Shown here piece after piece: positions 32,502-39,967 of a DNA stretch of 50,934 bases. The position numbers were made by a program, and so were the translations under genes. Under the pieces are notes generated by a model. The model saw only the letters and a list, made by a program, of their open reading frames with translations, was not told the DNA's origin and made no database searches. Positions within the stretch are counted from its first letter, which is position 1, and each line of letters starts with the position of its first letter. The DNA is taken from NCBI GenBank assembly GCA_904396155.1, contig CAJFOI010000008.1, positions 1-50,934 of the forward strand. Reading direction: 5' to 3'. This DNA is from Candidatus Avispirillum faecium. Its GTDB lineage: Bacteria; Bacillota; Clostridia; Oscillospirales; CAG-272.

Positions 32502-33569
32502 ATGTCAGAAAAAGTACTTATGAAAGGGAATGAAGCTATCGCCGAAGCTGCCATCCGGTGCGGCTGTCGGTACTTCTTCGGATATCCCATCACCCCGCAA
32601 ACGGAGCTTTCCGAATATTTTGCAAAAAAGATGCCCAAGGTAGGGGGACTTTGCCTGCAGGCAGAAAGCGAGGTGGCGGCAATCAATATGACTATGGGAG
32701 CCGCTGCGTCCGGCACCCGTGTAATTACCTCTTCCTCCTCTCCCGGGATTTCTCTGAAGAGCGAAGGAATCAGCTACATAGCAGGCTGTGACTTGCCCTG
32801 TGTCATTGTCAATGTGCAAAGAGGCGGTCCGGGTCTGGGCGGTATCCAGCCTTCGCAGGCAGATTATTATCAGGCAACCCGTGGCGTGGGCCATGGAGAT
32901 CTGCGTTTGCTGGTACTCGCCCCCTCTTCTGTACAGGAAATGGCCCAGCTTACCAGCGAAGCCTTTGACCTGGCCGATATCTACAGAATGCCCGCCATGA
33001 TCCTGGCAGACGGTGCCCTGGGGCAGATGATGGAACCTGTGGACTTCGGCGCCATTCCCCAGCGAAAGCTGCCTTCAAAGGACTGGGCAGCCTGCGGTCA
33101 CGAAAACAAGCGGAAAAAGAATATTGTAAACTCTCTGTATATCGAACCCCAGGAGCTGGAAGAGATCGTAGACCGGCGGTATGAACGGTATGCAAAAGTG
33201 GAAGAAATCGAAACCCGCTGTGAGGAATATCTCACCGAGGACGCCGACGTCGTCCTGGTGGCCTTTGGTATCACCGCCCGCGTATGCAAAACGGCCGTCA
33301 ACGCCGCCAGAGCAGAAGGCATAAAAGCCGGACTGATCCGCCCCATTACTCTCTGGCCCTTCCCGAAAAAGGCCATCCACGCCGCAGCCTGCAAGGCAAA
33401 AGCCATGCTGAGTGTGGAGATGTCCAAAGGGCAGATGGTAGACGATGTACGCCTGGCTGTAAATGGTAAATGCCCTGTGGAGTTTTACGGCCGCACCGGC
33501 GGCATGATCCCCACACCGGACGCCGTCCGGGAAAAAATCCGCGCCATGCTGGCACAAATGAAAGGTTGA
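32502..33569 (+). CDS. vorB: 2-oxoacid:ferredoxin oxidoreductase alpha subunit (VorB-like)
   Basis: This 355-aa protein starts MSEKVLMKGNEAIAEAAIRC, then GYPITPQTELSEYFAKKMPK, QAESEVAAINMTMGAAASGT and SSSPGISLKSEGISYIAGCD, the pyrimidine-binding domain of the enzyme family, with a transketolase C-terminal-like domain after about residue 250. It oxidatively decarboxylates a 2-oxoacid to an acyl-CoA with ferredoxin, or works in reverse. It reads as the type annotated as 3-methyl-2-oxobutanoate dehydrogenase; the exact acid (branched-chain, 2-oxoglutarate or another) cannot be fixed from sequence. Confidence 0.9.
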   Translation: MSEKVLMKGNEAIAEAAIRCGCRYFFGYPITPQTELSEYFAKKMPKVGGLCLQAESEVAAINMTMGAAASGTRVITSSSSPGISLKSEGISYIAGCDLPCVIVNVQRGGPGLGGIQPSQADYYQATRGVGHGDLRLLVLAPSSVQEMAQLTSEAFDLADIYRMPAMILADGALGQMMEPVDFGAIPQRKLPSKDWAACGHENKRKKNIVNSLYIEPQELEEIVDRRYERYAKVEEIETRCEEYLTEDADVVLVAFGITARVCKTAVNAARAEGIKAGLIRPITLWPFPKKAIHAAACKAKAMLSVEMSKGQMVDDVRLAVNGKCPVEFYGRTGGMIPTPDAVREKIRAMLAQMKG

Positions 33570-33572
33570 TGA

Positions 33573-34340
33573 TTGAAAATGAAAACAGTATTTGAAAGAC
33601 CTGCGGCTCTCTCCAATGTGCCGCTCCACTACTGTCCCGGCTGTACGCACGGAATCATCCACCGGCTTGTGGCAGAAGCAATGGATGAATTGGGAATCGT
33701 CGGCCAGACGATCGGCGTAGCCAGCGTAGGATGTTCTGTGTTTGCTTATAATTATTTTGAATGCGACATGGTACAGGCCGCCCACGGCCGTGCGCCCGCC
33801 GTCGCCACCGGGATCAAGCGTACCCATCCGGACAAATTCGTGTTTACATATCAGGGAGATGGGGACCTGGCCGCCATTGGCACCGCAGAAACCGTACATT
33901 CTGCAACCAGAGGCGAGAACATCACCATTATTTTCGTCAACAACGCCATTTACGGTATGACCGGCGGACAGATGGCCCCCACTACCCTGCCCGGCCAGGT
34001 GACTACCACCTCTCCCTATGGGAGAGACCGCTCTATTCAGGGCAATCCCATTCGCATCTGCGAGATGCTGTCCACATTGGACGGCGTAGCCCTTGCGGCA
34101 AGGGTTTCCGTTGACTGCCCGAAAAATGTCATGCAGGCAAAGAAAATGATTTTGAAGGCGTTCAAAAATCAGGAAGAAAAAAAAGGACTTTCCATCGTGG
34201 AAGTGCTTTCCACATGTCCCACAAACTGGGGACTCTCTCCGGAAAAGGCTTTGGAATGGCTGCGCAGTGAAATGATTCCTTACTATCCGCTGGGTGTGTA
34301 CAAAGATGTGGATACCATCGAAGGAGGTGCTGCAAAATGA
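33573..34340 (+). CDS. 2-oxoacid:ferredoxin oxidoreductase beta subunit (thiamine diphosphate binding)
   Basis: This is a 255-aa protein. It holds thiamine diphosphate: VPLHYCPGCTHGIIHRLVAE (Cys in the cofactor region), GVASVGCSVFAYNYF, FTYQGDGDLAAIGTAETVHS (GDGD, magnesium) and FVNNAIYGMTGGQMAPTT. The start is TTG at 33573 with AAAGG 7 nt upstream; an ATG two codons later (33579) is also possible. It overlaps the gamma gene by 4 bp. With VorB-like alpha it forms the active site. Confidence 0.92.
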   Translation: MKMKTVFERPAALSNVPLHYCPGCTHGIIHRLVAEAMDELGIVGQTIGVASVGCSVFAYNYFECDMVQAAHGRAPAVATGIKRTHPDKFVFTYQGDGDLAAIGTAETVHSATRGENITIIFVNNAIYGMTGGQMAPTTLPGQVTTTSPYGRDRSIQGNPIRICEMLSTLDGVALAARVSVDCPKNVMQAKKMILKAFKNQEEKKGLSIVEVLSTCPTNWGLSPEKALEWLRSEMIPYYPLGVYKDVDTIEGGAAK

Positions 34341-34873
34341 CAACGGAAATGCTCTTTGCAGGCTTTGGCGGCCAGGGAATTCTTTTCTCCGGAAAGCAGA
34401 TGGCCAAAAGCGCCATGTACGCCGGTAAAAATGTATCCTGGCTCCCCTCCTACGGTCCGGAAATGCGCGGCGGTGCCGCAAACTGCTCCGTTATCATCTC
34501 CGATGAAGAGGTGGGCTCTCCCCTGGTAACAAACCCGGATATCCTGGTTGCTATGAACCTGCCTTCTTATGACAAATTTGAGGCAAGTGTGAAACCCGGC
34601 GGATATTTGATTCTGGACAGCTCCCTTATCAATAAGAAGTGCGAGCGCACCGACATCCATGTCTGCTATATTCCCGCCACAGCAATTGCAAGTGACAACC
34701 ACATCGAAGGTATGGCAAACGTAATTATCCTGGGACAGCTCTTAAAGCTGACAGGCCTGTTTGACTACGACACCTTCCTTTCGGATATGATTCGGGGCAT
34801 CCCCGAATCCAAATCTGCGCTGATTGAAAAGAACAAAACCGCACTGGAACTGGGGTACAATTACAACGCATAA
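34337..34873 (+). CDS. 2-oxoacid:ferredoxin oxidoreductase gamma subunit
   Basis: This 178-aa protein starts MTTEMLFAGFGGQGILFSGK, followed by WLPSYGPEMRGGAANCSVII and GYLILDSSLI, the CoA-binding gamma domain. It completes the delta-alpha-beta-gamma set. The start overlaps the beta stop (ATGA), with GGAGG upstream inside the beta gene. A terminator-like hairpin follows at 34881. Confidence 0.94.
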   Translation: MTTEMLFAGFGGQGILFSGKQMAKSAMYAGKNVSWLPSYGPEMRGGAANCSVIISDEEVGSPLVTNPDILVAMNLPSYDKFEASVKPGGYLILDSSLINKKCERTDIHVCYIPATAIASDNHIEGMANVIILGQLLKLTGLFDYDTFLSDMIRGIPESKSALIEKNKTALELGYNYNA

Positions 34874-34880
34874 AAAGGTC

Positions 34881-34915
34881 AGGGCACTTCAAAAAATGAA
34901 GTGCCCTGCTTTTAT
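34881..34915 (+). terminator. terminator after the oxidoreductase operon
   Basis: The hairpin AGGGCACTTC / GAAGTGCCCT is followed by GCTTTT. Some read-through to the CsaA-like gene 14 bp further on is possible. Confidence 0.75.
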
Positions 34916-34928
34916 AAAGGAGAATGCT

Positions 34929-35258
34929 ATGGCCACAATGGACGATTTTACAAAATTCGACATCCGCGCGGGAACCATCCTGTCCGCCAAACCCTTTGAA
35001 AAGGCAAAAAAACCTGCCTACCAGCTGGAAATAGACTTTGGAACAGAAATCGGGATCAAAAAATCCTCCGCACAGATCACAGAACATTACACACCGGAAG
35101 ATTTGATCGGAAAGCAGATACTGGCAGTGGTAAACTTCCCTCCGCGGCAAATTGCCAATTTCTTTTCCGAGGTGTTGGTACTGGGCACCTATTCTGCCGG
35201 TGGAGTTGTTCTGATCACACCGGACAAGCCGGTCCAAAACGGTGATAAGCTGGGATAA
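34929..35258 (+). CDS. CsaA-like tRNA-binding protein
   Basis: This 109-aa protein is a single OB fold like the tRNA-binding domain of CsaA and methionyl-tRNA synthetase: TKFDIRAGTILSAKPFEKAK, then YQLEIDFGTEIGIKKSSAQI, YTPEDLIGKQILAVVNFPPR and SEVLVLGTYSAGGVVLITPD. CsaA is described as a chaperone-like export factor and tRNA binder. AAAGGAG lies 8 nt before the ATG at 34929. It sits between the oxidoreductase operon and rnhA without a clear functional link. Confidence 0.9.
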   Translation: MATMDDFTKFDIRAGTILSAKPFEKAKKPAYQLEIDFGTEIGIKKSSAQITEHYTPEDLIGKQILAVVNFPPRQIANFFSEVLVLGTYSAGGVVLITPDKPVQNGDKLG

Positions 35259-35281
35259 CCGTCAGAGAATATACTAAGGGA

Positions 35282-35309
35282 AAAATGACAGGGCTTACCC
35301 TGTCATTTT
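35282..35309. terminator. bidirectional terminator
   Basis: AAAATGACAGGG / CCCTGTCATTTT with a 4-nt loop, between the convergent CsaA-like gene and rnhA. Confidence 0.9.
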
Positions 35310-35754
35310 ACGTTTGCTCCGCTATTTTCCGGGCTTCCTCCTGCGCCAGCGCGTCGCATCGCTCATTGTAGGGATGGCCTGCGTGCCCCTTGACCCAAAG
35401 AACTTCCACAACATGCCTTTCACACAGTGCCAGCAGTTCTCCCCAAAGATCCGGGTTTAGTGCCGGACTTCCGTCCGCCTTCTTCCATCCCCGGGCTTTC
35501 CAGGAAGCTGCCCAGCCCTTTGAGATTCCGTCGGACACATATTTGGAGTCGGTTGTCAGTGTAACCGTACAGGGTTCCCGCAGCCGTTTTAAAGCCTCAA
35601 CTGCCGCCGTCAACTCCATTCGGTTGTTGGTCGTTTCCGCCTGCCCGCCGGAAAGCACCCGTTCCCTGCCCCGCCAGACCAAAATTGCGCCCCATCCTCC
35701 TGGCCCTGGATTTTTTTTGCAGGACCCATCCGTATAAATTTCTACTTTTTTCAC
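35308..35754 (-). CDS. rnhA: ribonuclease HI
   Basis: This 148-aa protein cuts the RNA strand of RNA-DNA hybrids. The catalytic residues are visible: [20 protein letters not shown] (D8), [13 protein letters not shown] (E), [20 protein letters not shown] (D) and [16 protein letters not shown] (final D region). The length and layout fit bacterial RNase HI, not the HII type. It is a single gene, convergent with the CsaA-like gene. Confidence 0.96.
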   Translation of the reverse strand: MKKVEIYTDGSCKKNPGPGGWGAILVWRGRERVLSGGQAETTNNRMELTAAVEALKRLREPCTVTLTTDSKYVSDGISKGWAASWKARGWKKADGSPALNPDLWGELLALCERHVVEVLWVKGHAGHPYNERCDALAQEEARKIAEQT

Positions 35755-35822
35755 CTTTTCTCTATTTCTGCAATCCCTTCTGATACTTTTGTTATTTTAT
35801 CACAACCCGGTCGCTTTTTCAA

Positions 35823-35900
35823 GGGGAGGAAGCGCTCCCCTTCCTGCATGTACCGCTGCAGGCAGACAGCATATACTGTATCGAGAGCGGCTTGCCGCTC
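35823..35900 (+). promoter_or_regulatory. leader of the cotJ genes with two hairpins
   Basis: GGGGAG-gaagcg-CTCCCC (35823-35840) and AGAGCGGC-tt-GCCGCTCT (35883-35900) are seen. CATATACT near 35870 resembles a sporulation-sigma (sigma-E-type) -10, but no clear matching -35 was found. Confidence 0.35.
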
Positions 35901-35938
35901 TGCAAAACGAAAAGCACAGAATAAGAAAGGTAAAAAAG

Positions 35939-36337
35939 ATGAATTACAACGCTGAAAACAGAACCCCCCGCGACCGTGTGAGCGAAGCGCTGTTCAGCCA
36001 GATAAAAGATCTGCCGACACAAAGATACGGCATACAAAAAAATACTCTGTCTTCTGCGGCAAGGCCGGCGGCAGCAATGGCAGGCCAGAGCAATCCTACG
36101 CAAATGTTCTGTCCCATAAATCGTTCTAAAGCGAGAACACAGCGCAGAAACTCTGCATGCGGTGGTGTACAAGGCGAGGACAAACTGGCAGGACTGCCTC
36201 TTGCCATGGCATATGTGCCTATGCAGGAATGGAAGAATTTGTATGATCTGGAAACCGGTTTTGGTCAGGGAACCTTATTTGAAGATTTGGACTTTCCCTT
36301 CTATCCCACATCCTGTCCAAGAAAGGGGTGCCGCTGA
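35939..36337 (+). CDS. cotJA: spore coat-associated protein CotJA with long N-terminal extension
   Basis: This 132-aa protein carries the CotJA core in its C-terminal 47 residues: LPLAMAYVPMQEWKNLYDLE, then GFGQGTLFEDLDFPFYPTSC. The first 80 residues are polar and Arg/Ala/Asn-rich without a recognised fold; CotJA is usually about 70-80 aa. AGAAAGG precedes the ATG at 35939, which supports this start. CotJA is a coat-bound protein of the mother cell. Its stop shares a base with the cotJB start. Confidence 0.85.
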   Translation: MNYNAENRTPRDRVSEALFSQIKDLPTQRYGIQKNTLSSAARPAAAMAGQSNPTQMFCPINRSKARTQRRNSACGGVQGEDKLAGLPLAMAYVPMQEWKNLYDLETGFGQGTLFEDLDFPFYPTSCPRKGCR

Positions 36338-36606
36338 TGGTAAAAAAGGATAAAAATGCATTGCTGCATGACATTCAGGTGTATGGCTTCGCACTGGTGG
36401 AAACCAATCTGTTTTTGGACACCCATCCCGGGGATCCGGGAGCGCTCGCATGCTACAAGAAATACAACCACTTGCTGACGGAAGCATACGCAGCGTATGA
36501 ATCCCAGTATGGGCCGCTCACGGTCCGCGGCGGTACGGATGACGATTGCTGGAGCTGGGTTAAAGGGCCCTGGCCTTGGGAATACAGTGCAAATGCGGCA
36601 CGATAA
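36337..36606 (+). CDS. cotJB: spore coat protein CotJB
   Basis: This 89-aa protein contains HDIQVYGFALVETNLFLDTH, PGDPGALACYKKYNHLLTEA, YESQYGPLTV and CWSWVKGPWPWE, the complete CotJB pattern (helix, FxLxExxLYLDTHP, YGPL, PWPWE). It works with CotJA and CotJC in the spore coat. AGAAAGG lies inside the end of cotJA. The ATG at 36337 overlaps the cotJA stop (TGATG). Confidence 0.93.
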   Translation: MVKKDKNALLHDIQVYGFALVETNLFLDTHPGDPGALACYKKYNHLLTEAYAAYESQYGPLTVRGGTDDDCWSWVKGPWPWEYSANAAR

Positions 36607-36641
36607 ATTTGAGGAAAGGAACTGCTTAGTAGAATAAAAAT

Positions 36642-36794
36642 ATGTGGTTGTACGAAAAGAAACTGCAATATCCCGTAAAAATAAAGAAACCCAATGCGGC
36701 TTTTGCAAAAATTATCATATCCCAGCTTGGAGGTCCTTTTAGCAAAAGGATATACAAAAAGACGGACCGAGCGGTCCGTCTTTTTATTCCATAG
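36642..36794 (+). pseudogene. cotJC: truncated cotJC (manganese-catalase-like coat protein) remnant
   Basis: The first 32 residues (MWLYEKKLQYPVKIKKPNAA, then FAKIIISQLGGP) match the CotJC N-terminus closely, including the MWxYEKKLQYPV opening. After Gly-Gly-Pro the family sequence stops abruptly, and the frame runs through a terminator hairpin to a stop after 50 codons. CotJC is normally about 190 aa; the metal-binding helices are absent, so no catalase fold is possible. The remnant's end overlaps the fakA 3' end on the other strand. A deletion seems to have joined the cotJC start to the fakA terminator. GAGGAAAGG lies 22 nt upstream, too far for efficient starts. Confidence 0.85.
36756..36785. 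terminator. bidirectional terminator between the cotJC remnant and fakA
   Basis: AAAAAGACGGACC / GGTCCGTCTTTTT with a GAGC loop. Confidence 0.9.
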
Positions 36795-38430
36795 AAATAA
36801 TATAGCTGTACACCGGCTGCCCGCCGCAAAGCGTCATCACTTCCGCCCCTGGATACCGCTCCTGTAAAAGTGCTGTCACTTCCTGAGCCTGGGCATCTTC
36901 TACGCCTTCCCCGTAATATACGGTGATCACCGCCGCCCCTGGAACACTTTCCAGCAGGCTGCGTACACATGCCTCCCTGGTGGGTGCAGCACAGACGACC
37001 TTCCCGCCAATGAGCCCCAGGATTTCTCCTTCTTTAATAGCTGTTTCTCCAATTTCCGTATCCCGCACCGCATAGGTGATAGACAAGGTGGTGACGCGGG
37101 AGATCGCCGCCTCCATCTCCGCGACATTGGCCCCGCATTCCGCTTCTGCGTCAAACGCAAGCATTGCAGCCACCCCTTCCGGCACAGACGCAGTATTCAA
37201 TACGACTACACGGCGGTCCTTTACGATTTTTGCCGCCTGCTGGCTGACCATATAAATGTTTTTGTTGTTGGGAAGCACAAACACCGTCTTTGCCGGAGTC
37301 GCCCGCACAGCAGTAATGATTTCATCCGTGCTGGGGTTCATGGTCTGCCCGCCGCATACAATCCTGTCTGCCGCCAGATTCAAAAACAGCGCCTCCATCC
37401 CCTCCCCCATGCAAACAGCAACAAAACCATAAGGCTTTTCGGGGGGCACCACCTGGGACTCCTTTTCTTTTTCTTCCGCCGGCGCGGGTGCATCAGACAG
37501 GGAGGAATGCTGCAGCTTCATGTTTTCGATTTTGACCGTTTCCAGCGTCCCGTACCGCAGCGCCTCCGTAAGCACCCTTCCCGGGTCATTCGTATGCACA
37601 TGAAGTTTGATCACTTCACTGTCGTCCACATATACCACGCTGTCCCCAAGTTTCATAATAAAGCGGTGCAAGTCCTCCGTAGTGTTCTCCCCCACATATC
37701 GGGAACCCTTCCCCACAATGCATTCTGTGCAGTAAGCATAACGGATATCTTCCGTGTGAAATGCACGGAAATCCGCCGTTCCCTTCGGTGCAGACTCCGC
37801 AGGGGCCGCCGTCACAGGCCGGCCGTCCAGACAATCTTTCATGCCTTCGATGACAGCTACAAAGCCACATCCGCCGGAATCCACCACACCCGCCTGCTTT
37901 AGAATAGGCAAAAGCTCCGGGGTCTTTTCCAATGTATCCCGGGCTGCATCCAACATCAAAGCAAACAGCGCCTGTACATCTTCCTCCTGCCCCTGTTCCA
38001 CAGATTGCGCCGCTGTTTCCGTCATCACTCGCATCACAGTGAGAATCGTTCCCTCCGTGGGGTTCATCACCGCTTTATACGCCTCAGCCACGCCCCTGGA
38101 AAAGCCCTTCACGACCTCCTTGCATTCTGCCTCTTCCAAGCCGACCCATGCCTTGGCGATTCCACGAAAAAACAAAGACAAAATGACGCCGGAATTGCCT
38201 CTGGCACCCCGCAGCATCAGATTGGCAGCCTTTTGTGCACATTCCCCCAGAGGACCTTCAAAAGATGCAAAGTCTCCCCGCACACCACTCATGGTCAAGC
38301 TCATATTGATGCCCGTATCTCCGTCCGGCACAGGAAATACATTCAAATTGTTAATTGTATCTTTTTGATTGTCCAGGGAACATGCGGCGGAAACCACCAT
38401 ATCCCGATACATAGAACCGTTCATTTTCAT
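36784..38430 (-). CDS. fakA: DAK2-domain kinase, FakA/YloV family
   Basis: This is a 548-aa protein. The N-terminal DAK2 domain (about 1-200) shows TINNLNVFPVPDGDTGINMS (metal-binding Asp triad), LMLRGARGNSGVILSLFFRG and VDSGGCGFVAVIEGM. A central FakA domain (GKGSRYVGENTTEDLHRFIM, VYVDDSEVIKLHVHTNDPGR) and a C-terminal domain follow (VFVLPNNKNIYMVSQQAAKI). FakA phosphorylates fatty acids held by a DegV-type FakB protein; a DegV gene lies 29 bp upstream, which supports the pairing. The ATG at 38430 has AAAAGGG 9 nt upstream; the earlier ATG at 38439 abuts that site. Confidence 0.92.
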   Translation of the reverse strand: MKMNGSMYRDMVVSAACSLDNQKDTINNLNVFPVPDGDTGINMSLTMSGVRGDFASFEGPLGECAQKAANLMLRGARGNSGVILSLFFRGIAKAWVGLEEAECKEVVKGFSRGVAEAYKAVMNPTEGTILTVMRVMTETAAQSVEQGQEEDVQALFALMLDAARDTLEKTPELLPILKQAGVVDSGGCGFVAVIEGMKDCLDGRPVTAAPAESAPKGTADFRAFHTEDIRYAYCTECIVGKGSRYVGENTTEDLHRFIMKLGDSVVYVDDSEVIKLHVHTNDPGRVLTEALRYGTLETVKIENMKLQHSSLSDAPAPAEEKEKESQVVPPEKPYGFVAVCMGEGMEALFLNLAADRIVCGGQTMNPSTDEIITAVRATPAKTVFVLPNNKNIYMVSQQAAKIVKDRRVVVLNTASVPEGVAAMLAFDAEAECGANVAEMEAAISRVTTLSITYAVRDTEIGETAIKEGEILGLIGGKVVCAAPTREACVRSLLESVPGAAVITVYYGEGVEDAQAQEVTALLQERYPGAEVMTLCGGQPVYSYIISME

Positions 38431-38459
38431 TTTGTGCATCCCTTTTATCAGGCAAATTT

Positions 38460-39326
38460 TCAGCGTTGCGTTCCAAGGAAAAACAGTGCCACAGTTCCCG
38501 GACCGGAATGGGCACCGATCACCGGGCCGATATAACCGATCTGAATGTCCTGCACACCCATTCTCTCACGCACCATTTGTGCCACTTGTGCAGCATCCTC
38601 CGGAGCATCTCCGTGACTGATAAACACCGTCTGTTCTGCCGGATGGATGGCCGTTTTTTCCATCTGCTCCACCAAAGCCGCAAGGGAAGCTTTACGCCCC
38701 CGCGCTTTTGATACACTGATCAAATGCCCCGCATCATCCACATGGAGCACCGGTTTGATGGACAGCATCGTCCCAATAGCCGCCGTTGCAGCAGACACTC
38801 TGCCGCCCCGTTTCAAATGATGCAAATCATCTACCGTGAACCAGTGACACAGATGCAACCTGTTCTCCTCTAAAAATGCCCGCACTTCGTCAATGGATTT
38901 TCCCTGTGCGCGTTGCTGTGCTGCCAGATATACCAACAGGCCCTGTCCAAGAGAAGCGGAAAAAGAATCCACTACATAAATTTTGCGCTGCGGATATTTT
39001 TCCGAAAGCTCACCGGCAACCAGTGTCGCCGTGCCTGCGGTACTGCTGAGCCCGGAAGAAAATGCAATGTACAGTACATCTGCCCCCTGGGCGACCAGGG
39101 GTTCCAGCGTACCCATCAAATCTTCATAATTTGCAGCGGAGGTTTTTGCAGTTTTCCCCGACTGCAACTGCGTATAAAAATTCTGAATATCTACTTCATC
39201 GCCGGGTTTTGGATCTTCCCCTTCCAGGGTATACAGCAGGGGCATGATCTGTACCTGCAGCTCTTCTGCCATTTCTTTTGTGAGATCACTCCCCGAATCT
39301 GTAAGCATAATAAAACTCTCTGCCAT
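38460..39326 (-). CDS. DegV-family fatty-acid-binding protein (FakB-like)
   Basis: This 288-aa protein starts AESFIMLTDSGSDLTKEMAE, the DegV opening, then SSGLSSTAGTATLVAGELSE, VVDSFSASLGQGLLVYLAAQ and HHLKRGGRVSAATAAIGTML. DegV/FakB proteins bind one fatty acid and present it to FakA for phosphorylation. It is followed directly by fakA, forming a complete kinase pair. GAGAGGGG lies upstream of the ATG. The promoter and a palindrome lie at 39387-39450. Confidence 0.94.
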   Translation of the reverse strand: MAESFIMLTDSGSDLTKEMAEELQVQIMPLLYTLEGEDPKPGDEVDIQNFYTQLQSGKTAKTSAANYEDLMGTLEPLVAQGADVLYIAFSSGLSSTAGTATLVAGELSEKYPQRKIYVVDSFSASLGQGLLVYLAAQQRAQGKSIDEVRAFLEENRLHLCHWFTVDDLHHLKRGGRVSAATAAIGTMLSIKPVLHVDDAGHLISVSKARGRKASLAALVEQMEKTAIHPAEQTVFISHGDAPEDAAQVAQMVRERMGVQDIQIGYIGPVIGAHSGPGTVALFFLGTQR

Positions 39327-39386
39327 ATGCCAATTCCCCTCTCATTCTCTATTCTTTGCCTACTGGGTAAATACATGCATTGAAAA

Positions 39387-39409
39387 TGACTTGTCTATGA
39401 AACAAGTCA
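39387..39409. promoter_or_regulatory. palindrome downstream of the degV promoter
   Basis: TGACTTGT-N7-ACAAGTCA, a perfect 8-bp inverted repeat about 12 bp after the -10. It could be a repressor site or a leader hairpin. Confidence 0.5.
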
Positions 39410-39420
39410 TACATATGGTA

Positions 39421-39450
39421 AGTATAGCACAATTATGAAGCAATTGTCAA
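39421..39450 (-). promoter_or_regulatory. promoter of the degV-fakA pair
   Basis: On the minus strand: TTGACA, 18 bp, TATACT. Confidence 0.7.
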
Positions 39451-39490
39451 CATTCTTTTACAAAGCGCGCGAAAACAAGCTCCGTCGCTG

Positions 39491-39519
39491 TTGACATATC
39501 GCATTCCCTGTGATACAAT
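39491..39519 (+). promoter_or_regulatory. promoter of the zinc-ribbon membrane protein gene
   Basis: TTGACA, 17 bp, TACAAT, with a leader of about 25 nt. It excludes the upstream start codon at 39491. Confidence 0.75.
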
Positions 39520-39550
39520 TGGGGAGATACAAAATTTGGAGGAAAATGCG

Positions 39551-39922
39551 ATGGCTTTCTGCGGACTGTGCGGAAAAGAAATTCCGGAGGGTCAAACCTT
39601 TTGCAGGGAATGCAACAACAAGCTGGCGAACCCAAAGACAGAAGTAGGCGCTGTAAAAAAACAAAAATGGAGCGCAGTATCTGTTATTTGTTTTGTCGCA
39701 GCCGGACTGACCTTCCTTTTATGCCTCTTGGGCGGCATACAGATCCTCTTGGGTGCAGACAGCATGGCCACGCTCTCCTCTGCCTTGGGAAATACCATAG
39801 CAGAGCTTTTTTACAACAACTGCGGCACTGTTTTCGGCGGCGTCGGACTGTTCATCATCGCATTTGGGCTGTTCTCCGGAGCGCTCCTTGCATACCTGGG
39901 ATGCAAATACAAAAAGAAATAA
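39551..39922 (+). CDS. small zinc-ribbon membrane protein
   Basis: This is a 123-aa protein. The N-terminal zinc ribbon is MAFCGLCGKEIPEGQTFCRE (C4, C7, C18, C21 pattern CxxC-x10-CxxC). It is followed by a short basic linker and two membrane segments (about 40-65, AVSVICFVAAGLTFLLCLLG; about 90-118, VFGGVGLFIIAFGLFSGALL), ending in KYKKK. No function is assigned; zinc-ribbon plus membrane proteins are common in Firmicutes. GGAGG lies 7 nt before the ATG at 39551. It is single, with a strong promoter and its own terminator. Confidence 0.8.
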   Translation: MAFCGLCGKEIPEGQTFCRECNNKLANPKTEVGAVKKQKWSAVSVICFVAAGLTFLLCLLGGIQILLGADSMATLSSALGNTIAELFYNNCGTVFGGVGLFIIAFGLFSGALLAYLGCKYKKK

Positions 39923-39955
39923 AAATACCGGTCACAGACCTGTGACCGGTATTTT
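39922..39955. terminator. bidirectional terminator
   Basis: AAAATACCGGTCACA / TGTGACCGGTATTTT, a perfect 15-bp stem between the zinc-ribbon gene and the T-box-controlled fusion gene. Confidence 0.92.
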
Positions 39956-39967
39956 CTTTTTACAAAA

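Noticed and set aside
33075-34481. Long minus-strand open frame (468 codons) opposite the oxidoreductase alpha/beta genes
   Set aside because: It lies antisense to two clear genes, is rich in His, Arg and Cys, and has no start signal. It is a shadow of the coding strand.
35823-35900. Terminator of rnhA or a separate RNA gene in the cotJ leader
   Set aside because: The hairpins have no U-run in either direction, and rnhA is transcribed away from them. They are kept only as leader structures of uncertain role.
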